From UBA4582 sp047630175 (GTDB lineage Bacteria > Pseudomonadota > Gammaproteobacteria > Pseudomonadales > Azotimanducaceae): 16,847 nucleotides of DNA. Location of the stretch: contig JBLHVI010000064.1 of the NCBI GenBank assembly GCA_047630175.1, forward strand, positions 1 to 16,847, given 5' to 3'. Below, piece after piece: positions 8,225 to 14,031 of this stretch. Numbering within the stretch: the stretch's first letter is position 1; every line of letters starts with the position of its first letter. The notes below the pieces were generated by a model. It did not search any database and had not been told where the DNA came from. It saw nothing but the letters and a program-made list of their open reading frames with translations. The position numbers and the translations under genes are program-made.

Positions 8225-8715
8225 GTTTTGGTTATCTATTGTTTAGGCATGCGGTGATTAGTTAATGGTTATCGTGAAATTTCTTAGCAATAAGGTTCTG
8301 CGTTAGGTCGGGTCGATTTAGAGATTTAGCCTCAAAGGCTCTGTTTCACTGCAGAATAGGGCTTTACTCGCGCCCATTCGCTTGGCGGCCCGCGGCGCTA
8401 CCCGCGCTTGGTCTAGTGCCCTACAGTCTTGCTCCGCGAAGGATGGCGCCGTGCTGAGTCGCTCCCTGAGAAACGAACCCTTGTCGCCTACTGCTAGGGT
8501 AATTGACGTCGTAATATTTACACCATCTGGCGCTTAGGTGCGCACACTCCGCGCCCCTTTCGACATCGTATTAGTTTGATCGTTTGAAACTCAAGCCATC
8601 ATCTTTAGCGTTTGGGTTGATGTTATTGGCGGGCAGTATAGCGCAAAAGTATGGCGATTAAGGCGCCGGATAGCGGTAAGTGGGAGGGGATGACTAAGCA
8701 GCCGTCAAGAAGCGA
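8225..8715. other. Non-coding stretch between the EAL/HDOD gene and tatD
   Basis: No open frame of note occurs on either strand. The middle (about 8360-8560) is GC-rich and contains short inverted repeats: AGCCT/AGGCT at 8328-8340, CGCGG/CCGCG at 8391-8406, and GGCGC/GCGCC at 8529-8555 around the palindrome GTGCGCAC. I compared it by eye with what I remember of tmRNA, RNase P RNA and 6S RNA and saw no match. It may be a long tatD leader, an unannotated small RNA, or decayed sequence. Confidence 0.5.
8635..8640 (-). promoter_or_regulatory. Possible -10 box upstream of tatD
   Basis: The minus strand reads GCGC-TATACT-GCCCGCC here, a -10 hexamer one mismatch from consensus in a context common for gammaproteobacterial promoters. 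The matching -35 position (8658-8663, CCTTAA) is poor. Transcription would run leftwards through the non-coding stretch and reach tatD about 400 nt later. Confidence 0.3.
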
Positions 8716-9951
8716 TCAAATCAATGCTGACTGAGCTTGCCAGATAATGCTGGCTTGGTAGGCTTCGTTGATATCGTCTGCGGCTATATTGAAGGTCGCG
8801 AGGTATTCCCAGTCGATATCGTCCCATTGGGCTCGCTCATGCGCGATGACTGCGCGGAGCACTTGGCCGCAGTTGCCGCTGAACGAGAGAAGCGCGTCAG
8901 ACAGATCGGGGTGCAAAGCAAAGCCGGCTATCAAGGAGGCGAGTGGCTGGTCGAAGTAGGCGTCTAGGGTTGAGAGTAGACCAACGGAGAAGAAGCGATT
9001 GGCGAGGTCGGGGGCAATTTTTTGTCCGAGGGACTCGCACATTTTCGCCCTGATCATGGTGTTCACTTTTAAGCCGCTTGGCTTGTCCGTTAGGTTCGAC
9101 AGGGCGAGGAGGCTCGCGAGGCTGCGCAACCGGTTCAGTCCAAGGTAGTTGATTGCCTGGCGCAACGATTCTATTTTGCCAACCATGGCATACAGGGGGG
9201 AATTTAACAGGGTCATGATCTTGAAGCCGATTACCGGGTCGAGATTGATGAGGCGTTCGAGCTCTCGCATTTCGATATCAGGGTCTTGCAGTTTGCTCAG
9301 CAATTCGAGCACGACTAAGCGCGCGGGCGGGATTTTGTGGCCGGCGACGATTTGGGGCTTGCAGAGAAAATAACCTTGAAACAGGCTAAATCCAAGATCT
9401 TTGCAGAATTGATAGTCCTCATGGGTTTCAACTTTCTCGGCCAGCAAGGTGACGTTGTAGGGGCGCAGTTGCTCAACGTGGTAGCGCAATGCTTGGCGGT
9501 CGAGGGCAATGACATCGAGTTTGACAACATCTACAAGGGGTAGCACGCGTTCAGCGCCGGGCTTAAGTTCAAAATCGTCGAGGGCGATGGTATAGCCGTC
9601 ATCGGCCAGGGTCTTGATCAAAGCCACGAGCTCGTCATCAAAAATGACATCCTCGAGCACTTCAATCACTAGCCGGGACTTATCGAACGGCAGTGAGTAG
9701 CCAATCAGATTGCGTGTGAAGTTGACGTAGACTCGATTGTCACCCACCAAGCTATTCATGTTGAGGTGAGTGAAGGCATTGATCAGTACTTGAGATGTAG
9801 CGCTATCGCCGTCCACAACACCTGCATTGTCGGCATGGACTTGGCGAAACAATAGCTCGTAGGCAACGATATTGGTGTCACAATCGAAGATCGGTTGGCG
9901 CGCCAACAAAGCTGGCAGTGTGTTGGGCGCTGCAGGCTTAGAAGCGTTCAA
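8716..9951 (-). CDS. EAL and HDOD domain signalling protein (YuxH family)
   Basis: The 411-residue protein has an N-terminal EAL-type domain (about 15-205) and a C-terminal HDOD domain (about 206-400), the arrangement of YuxH-like proteins. EAL domains hydrolyse cyclic-di-GMP; HDOD domains are non-catalytic HD relatives found in signalling proteins. EAL landmarks are altered in wording: YELLFR (31-36) for the EAL motif, DDFE (125-128) for DDFG, and AEKVE (171-175) for AEGVE. Several acidic and other key positions appear kept (Glu32, Asn77, Glu97, Asp125, Asp126, Lys144). Activity therefore cannot be judged; a cyclic-di-GMP sensor role is equally possible. No membrane segment or receiver domain is visible. 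The frame has no ATG or GTG near its beginning: the apparent start is a TTG at 9951, without a ribosome binding site, inside the last 14 bases of the preceding small gene. This suggests translational coupling. Confidence 0.88.
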   Translation of the reverse strand: MNASKPAAPNTLPALLARQPIFDCDTNIVAYELLFRQVHADNAGVVDGDSATSQVLINAFTHLNMNSLVGDNRVYVNFTRNLIGYSLPFDKSRLVIEVLEDVIFDDELVALIKTLADDGYTIALDDFELKPGAERVLPLVDVVKLDVIALDRQALRYHVEQLRPYNVTLLAEKVETHEDYQFCKDLGFSLFQGYFLCKPQIVAGHKIPPARLVVLELLSKLQDPDIEMRELERLINLDPVIGFKIMTLLNSPLYAMVGKIESLRQAINYLGLNRLRSLASLLALSNLTDKPSGLKVNTMIRAKMCESLGQKIAPDLANRFFSVGLLSTLDAYFDQPLASLIAGFALHPDLSDALLSFSGNCGQVLRAVIAHERAQWDDIDWEYLATFNIAADDINEAYQASIIWQAQSALI

Positions 9952-10222
9952 TGTCGTCGTTAGAATCGACCGTTAGTGGCTGGTCGTCAAAGTGGTGGCG
10001 ATAGATCGTCAGGGCTTCGTCATCGCTGGCACCCTGTATCATGTGCTCAAACATTGAACGTTCCGACGCCATGGCGTCGCTCTGTTTGATCGTGTTTATC
10101 GGCTGTTGCCATGCAGTAGGCTCATTGCTATGCGAGGCGCTAGTGATCTTGCTCAGCGGTTGGTTGATGTGGTTGGTAAACGGCAATGCAACCAGTGAGT
10201 GCTGGATTTTGCTGTTGATCAT
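9938..10222 (-). CDS. Small protein of unknown function, overlapping the EAL/HDOD gene
   Basis: I do not recognise this 94-residue protein. It begins MINSKIQHSLV and is soluble, with a low-complexity polar first half and an acidic second half (SDDEALTIYRHHFDD, then DSNDDIERF at the end). The frame is open up to a GTG at 10351, but the extra 43 residues are Arg/Pro-rich and look non-coding. The ATG at 10222 has GGAAG 8 bases upstream. The main argument that it is real is context: its last 14 bases overlap the EAL/HDOD gene, whose TTG start has no binding site of its own, as expected for a coupled gene pair. It could instead be a chance frame in the leader of the EAL/HDOD gene. Confidence 0.45.
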   Translation of the reverse strand: MINSKIQHSLVALPFTNHINQPLSKITSASHSNEPTAWQQPINTIKQSDAMASERSMFEHMIQGASDDEALTIYRHHFDDQPLTVDSNDDIERF

Positions 10223-10428
10223 TGGCAGGACTTCCGCGGTAGTAGACGGCGCACGGATCGGCTGCTTTGGTGTCTCGCTGGTTCGATGGGCGCGGGACTC
10301 AGGTGCAGCATCACGACGGGCGCCCTGACCTACGACCAGCCGGGGTAACACTCGCTCGCGCTGACTTGGTTGTTACGGACATGTATTATTCACTCTGCTG
10401 AACAAGATTAGGCTTTTAGCTGAGGTTA

Positions 10429-10434
10429 AGTATA
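10429..10434 (-). promoter_or_regulatory. Possible -10 box for the small gene and EAL/HDOD gene
   Basis: The minus strand reads TATACT here, one mismatch from the -10 consensus, in an AT-rich stretch between slt and the small gene. The -35 region 16-18 bases upstream has no clear TTGACA. It is the best candidate promoter in this 284-bp gap for the leftward gene pair. Confidence 0.3.
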
Positions 10435-10506
10435 GATGATTTAGCGGCAACTGCAGAATATTGATCAAAGTGCTGGCTCGATGTTAAATTCGTGCGCTGG
10501 CCCGAA

Positions 10507-12549
10507 TTAACCCTTACGAGGTGCTACTTCAGGTAAGCGTTGAGTAATGTTGGGCTGCGAGAAGTCGCTCCACTCGCTAGGGTAGATCAATGGCCGATTA
10601 AGATTTAGCCGCCGTGAGTAGATGCTCGCAAACATCAGAACGTTCTGGACATAATTGCGCGTTTCTGTAAAGGGGATGGTCTCGATCCATACATCCAACG
10701 GCAGTGCCGGATTGATCCAGCGTTTAACACGTGAGGGTCCAGCGTTGTAAGCTGCCGAGGCAAGAACGCGGTTGTTGTTGAAGCGCCGGAACATGTTCCC
10801 TAAGTAAGCTGTGCCGAGTTTAATGTTCTTGTAGGGGTCAATCAGGTCAAGGGGTGACGAATAGCTAATGCCGTGGCGGCGTGCTGTCTGCTTGGCCGTG
10901 GCGGGCATCAGTTGCATGAGCCCCATCGCGCCTGCTCCGGAGCGTGCGTCGGTCATAAACGCGCTTTCTTGGCGGGCTATAGCGATGGACCATTGTGGTG
11001 ATATCACGGCAACGCGGGCACTGTTGATAAAGCTTTCTTGGAACGCGAGGGGGAACCGAATATCCAGATCATTCCAAGCTTGGGCATCAATCATAGCTCT
11101 TATTGCTTGGTTATATTGGCCCCAGCCATGACTCACCCGCGCGGCGATCTGACGTTCGCGAACTGAGAAGTTACGCGTGGTGAAACGCCATTCGCGCCTA
11201 GCGCGTGTTAGCTCCCGCAGCGCAAACAGCTCAGACGCGCGCTGAATTCCGGGGGTGGCCTCCAGCGCCAGTATTTCTTCTGGGTTAATGTTGGCTGGCT
11301 CGTCTTCATAGTTGTATGGCTGTTGAATAATGTCAGCGGCCAGAAACCCATAAAAATTCCGTTGCTGGGCGATGTCTGCAAAAATATTTTTAGCGGCCTG
11401 TTGGTCACGTAGGTTAGTTGACCCCGCCAAAATGCGCGCTTTCCAGTATTGCCAGCGTGGTTGCCCCTGCGTCGTTGCTTCCAACAGATTGATCATGACC
11501 AATGCCTGTCCCCAGTCTAGCTGCTGCAACGCCAGGCGAGTGCGTGCTTCTAGCAAATCAGTTTGGCCCGTAAGCTTCATCGGTAAGCGGTCTAGGACGT
11601 TGTCTGGATCACCAGTGTTGCTCAATCGGACACCAACGTAAGCGTACAGGTCTTGTAAGTCTTGCTCGCTAACGTTGTGGGTCTGCTCATAGCGCTGCAA
11701 GGCTGCCAAGGCTGCACGGACGTCTTGGCGTGCTAGGCGCTTAATGCTGTAGCTAATTACCTGGCGTACCTTTGGGCTATTTTGAGCAAGTAGACGCTCT
11801 TTTAATACGCTAGCGGGCTCGCGCCGTGCCCGTTGATAGGCGTTGGCGAGCGATTTGTCTGCCTTGCCAACGAAACGTACGAGGTAAGCGGCGAGGGTCG
11901 TGGCATTATTATTCATGGCCAATTGGAAGCGTTGCCACCCGAGGTCATCCGTGAGTAAGTCAGCATCGCGCCACGCTTTGAAAATGGCATCACACTCGTC
12001 GGGTTGAGACTCGCCCACCAGCCATAACTTTCGCGCTTCGGCAAATGCCTTTGTTTGCTGGTCGACTTTAAACAGTGCGTAAGCGTGAAAGCAGGCGTTG
12101 ATATCATTGGCTTGCTCGGGATCATGAAAGGCTAGAAACTCCGCCCATTGACTGCGTTTGGCGAGGTTGTACAGCCAGTTTTGGCGTAGCTGGTTGGCAA
12201 GGGGGGTGTCTGGCCACTGGTCAATAAATGATTGTATCTGCTCACCTTTTTGGCGCGACAGGTGGTAAATTTTGTAGGTGTAGTCAAGATAGGGGTACAA
12301 GGGGTAGGTTCTAAGATCGTCAGCGAGGTTTATATATTTTGTCGTCTGGCCGGCTTTAATTGCAGCGATGGCTGATTGATATTGCCGTCTTTGGGTGTAC
12401 AGTTTGGTTGATGCAAGCGGCATAGACCCGGCGGTGCCGGTTGCCACGATTGCGGCCATATTGGTTTCTATGCCGGGCTCTGCGGCCATTGTTGGAAACA
12501 CCAGACACAATAACACGGCGAGGCACGCCGCCATTAGCGGGCTCCTCAT
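10507..12549 (-). CDS. slt: Soluble lytic murein transglycosylase (Slt70 type)
   Basis: This periplasmic enzyme cleaves peptidoglycan glycan strands between MurNAc and GlcNAc, leaving 1,6-anhydro ends, for wall turnover and insertion of complexes. The 680-residue product starts with a signal peptide (residues 1-23, MRSP then a hydrophobic run, cleavage after TMAA). A long helical region follows (about 45-490) like the Slt70 doughnut. The catalytic SLT domain (about 515-645) has the acid Glu528 in ARQESAF, LMQLMPATA (544-552), NAGP (602-605) and ETRNYVQNV (629-637). The frame extends to a GTG at 12615, but the ATG at 12549 puts the signal peptide first, which decides the start. The length is close to the E. 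coli enzyme (about 645). It follows usp on the same strand, 85 bp away, with a 7-bp inverted repeat between. Identification is firm. Confidence 0.93.
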   Translation of the reverse strand: MRSPLMAACLAVLLCLVFPTMAAEPGIETNMAAIVATGTAGSMPLASTKLYTQRRQYQSAIAAIKAGQTTKYINLADDLRTYPLYPYLDYTYKIYHLSRQKGEQIQSFIDQWPDTPLANQLRQNWLYNLAKRSQWAEFLAFHDPEQANDINACFHAYALFKVDQQTKAFAEARKLWLVGESQPDECDAIFKAWRDADLLTDDLGWQRFQLAMNNNATTLAAYLVRFVGKADKSLANAYQRARREPASVLKERLLAQNSPKVRQVISYSIKRLARQDVRAALAALQRYEQTHNVSEQDLQDLYAYVGVRLSNTGDPDNVLDRLPMKLTGQTDLLEARTRLALQQLDWGQALVMINLLEATTQGQPRWQYWKARILAGSTNLRDQQAAKNIFADIAQQRNFYGFLAADIIQQPYNYEDEPANINPEEILALEATPGIQRASELFALRELTRARREWRFTTRNFSVRERQIAARVSHGWGQYNQAIRAMIDAQAWNDLDIRFPLAFQESFINSARVAVISPQWSIAIARQESAFMTDARSGAGAMGLMQLMPATAKQTARRHGISYSSPLDLIDPYKNIKLGTAYLGNMFRRFNNNRVLASAAYNAGPSRVKRWINPALPLDVWIETIPFTETRNYVQNVLMFASIYSRRLNLNRPLIYPSEWSDFSQPNITQRLPEVAPRKG

Positions 12550-12572
12550 GTGTGGTCTGATGGATTTCTCGC

Positions 12573-12596
12573 TTGCGCAGTAATGGGCGTGCGCAA
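12573..12596. repeat. 7-bp perfect inverted repeat between usp and slt
   Basis: TTGCGCA at 12573-12579 and TGCGCAA at 12590-12596 are perfect reverse complements separated by 10 bases. The element sits 23 bp upstream of the slt start and 38 bp downstream of the usp stop. It lacks a T-run, so it is not a typical intrinsic terminator. It could be a regulator site or an mRNA hairpin. Confidence 0.5.
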
Positions 12597-12634
12597 CGAA
12601 GCTGACAGTCAACACAACAATAACCTAGCGCAGA

Positions 12635-13069
12635 TTAAGTACCGACACGAACGGCAAGGACATCGCACGTCGCACCATGCAATACACCGTTGGCGGTTGA
12701 GCCCAGCAGTAGTGCAAGGCCGGCGCGGCCGTGGCTGCCGACAACGATCAGGTCCGCGCCAGATTGCTCTGCTAAAGCATGGATTTCTGTTTCCGGCCGA
12801 CCAAAGATCAAGTGCTGATCCTCAGTGGGGATAGATAACGTGCTGGCGAAATCTGCCAGATGATTCTTCGCAGTTTCCTGAATTTGCTCTTGAATTGTCG
12901 ACAAATCCATAGGGATATCACCCCCATAAGCTAAGCTTAACGGCTCAATAACATGCACGCAGCTTAACCTTGCCTGAAACGCGCGCTTCAGAGCGCAGGC
13001 GCGCAGGGTTACCTGCAGCGATTCTTCCGTCAGGTCTACAGCAACCAGAATATGCTTGTACTCAGCCAT
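12635..13069 (-). CDS. Universal stress protein, UspA family
   Basis: UspA-family proteins are small cytoplasmic dimers induced by starvation and other stresses; many bind ATP. The 144-residue product has the N-terminal strand KHILVAVDL with the nucleotide-contacting Asp12. The C-terminal GSHGRAGLALLLGST (111-125) is the ATP-binding loop, with one residue fewer than the common G-x2-G-x9-G(S/T) spacing. It ends with the TCDVLAVRV strand. GAGG 8 bases before the ATG supports the start at 13069. A promoter-like sequence lies about 100 bp upstream. It may be co-transcribed with slt. Which of the several Usp subfamilies it belongs to, and its trigger, cannot be told from sequence. Confidence 0.92.
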   Translation of the reverse strand: MAEYKHILVAVDLTEESLQVTLRACALKRAFQARLSCVHVIEPLSLAYGGDIPMDLSTIQEQIQETAKNHLADFASTLSIPTEDQHLIFGRPETEIHALAEQSGADLIVVGSHGRAGLALLLGSTANGVLHGATCDVLAVRVGT

Positions 13070-13165
13070 GGAAGATACCTCGAAAAATAGTGATTGGGAT
13101 AGTGGGCTAGATAGTGCGCTTAATTAAATAGTCAGATAAACGTTATTGAAACAACCTGCGAGTCA

Positions 13166-13194
13166 AATTTACACAGTAAACTGACCGACCTCAA
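13166..13194 (-). promoter_or_regulatory. Putative usp promoter with overlapping inverted repeat
   Basis: On the minus strand TTGAGG (13189-13194) and TAAATT (13166-13171) are 17 bases apart. A perfect inverted repeat TTTAC-ACA-GTAAA (13168-13180) overlaps the -10 box, a position suited to a repressor or activator site. It lies between the divergent usp and membrane-protein genes. The start site would give usp a leader of about 90 nt. Confidence 0.4.
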
Positions 13195-13243
13195 CAGCAA
13201 TGGCTTGTCGGCTGTCGTCTTTTCATCAAGAGTAATCACGATC

Positions 13244-13795
13244 ATGGCCTATGTCATCATTATTGTCGTTCTGTTGGTCATTATTGGACCAATATTGGCG
13301 CTTTTGCCGTCAAAGCGCCAAAAGCAACAGATCCAGATGCGCAAGGCCGCCATGAACGCGGGTATCAGTGTGGCGTTGACCCGCATTGACGACCCAGACC
13401 CAGACCCTGAGGCGTATTTAAGTAATACCGGTAAGCCGCTGGAGCGCGTCATGGCGGTGGTTGCTTATCGATGCTTTCGCCCAAGACCGGATCAGTGGCG
13501 TCAGCGCCCAGAGATTGCCTGGGCCTTGGATCGAACACGAGGCGCCTGCGTTGCAGGTTTAGCCCCGGGGTGGCAATGGCATGACACACGAATTTCAGAC
13601 CTGCCGCCAATCCTGGGTGGCTACCTTGTAGGTGCGTTGGAGAGCCTGCCCGATGATGTCATTCGGGTGGAGGAGCAAAAATTTATTATTTCGGTCTATT
13701 GGCGCGAGCGTGCAGACCCGCAAGGGTTAGCCAAACTCATTGATTTCTTAAGAGATTGTGCTGCGCTGCCGCTGGCTACCCACGTTGATGATTGA
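13244..13795 (+). CDS. Membrane-anchored protein of unknown function
   Basis: The 183-residue protein has one strongly hydrophobic N-terminal helix (residues 2-21, MAYVIIIVVLLV...) followed by a basic patch (SKRQKQQIQMRK), so the remainder should face the cytoplasm. That part has no motif I can name; it carries an acidic Asp/Pro stretch (DDPDPDP, about 49-55) and several Trp residues. It resembles small conserved proteins found near topA in some pseudomonads, sometimes mislabelled YajC because of the single helix; this is recollection, not a search. I prefer the ATG at 13244 to a TTG at 13205 because it places the helix at the very start; the ribosome binding site is weak (AAGAG, 11 bases upstream). 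It is divergent from usp and lies 236 bp before topA. Confidence 0.75.
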   Translation: MAYVIIIVVLLVIIGPILALLPSKRQKQQIQMRKAAMNAGISVALTRIDDPDPDPEAYLSNTGKPLERVMAVVAYRCFRPRPDQWRQRPEIAWALDRTRGACVAGLAPGWQWHDTRISDLPPILGGYLVGALESLPDDVIRVEEQKFIISVYWRERADPQGLAKLIDFLRDCAALPLATHVDD

Positions 13796-13917
13796 GCCCA
13801 GAAAACCTACCGCCGGTAAACTGTGGGTTGACAAGGGCACGCGATTGTCGGCTAAGCTAGAAAGGCATCGGCGAACTGTTCTAGGCGCGTTCGATTCGGA
13901 TTCCGAGTGAACCCGGG

Positions 13918-13946
13918 TTGACCTTCGCCAAGTAACACACTATATA
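13918..13946 (+). promoter_or_regulatory. Sigma-70 promoter for topA
   Basis: TTGACC (13918-13923), a 17-base spacer and TATATA (13941-13946) make the best promoter match in the window. A start near 13953 gives topA a leader of about 80 nt. A short inverted repeat, TCGGA-T-TCCGA (13896-13906), and a CCCGGG lie just upstream of the -35 box. Confidence 0.65.
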
Positions 13947-14031
13947 TGTCGCCGGTTTGATGGCGCCGTGTGATGTCGTCTTTTTAGAATCGCCGTTTTT
14001 CGCCACGTTGTTGGCAGGTCAATAGGAATGT

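Noticed and set aside
8225..8715. Possible tmRNA, RNase P RNA or 6S RNA
   Set aside because: The hallmark segments I remember for each (tag-peptide frame and TPsiC arm; GAGGAAAGUCC; the 6S central bubble flanks) are not present on either strand.
10487..10508. AATTCG/CGAATT inverted repeat at the slt stop codon as a terminator
   Set aside because: The stem is 6 bp, AT-rich, includes the stop codon and has no T-run after it.
13808..13818. TACCG-C-CGGTA palindrome after the membrane-protein gene
   Set aside because: A one-base loop cannot form a hairpin terminator and no T-run follows.
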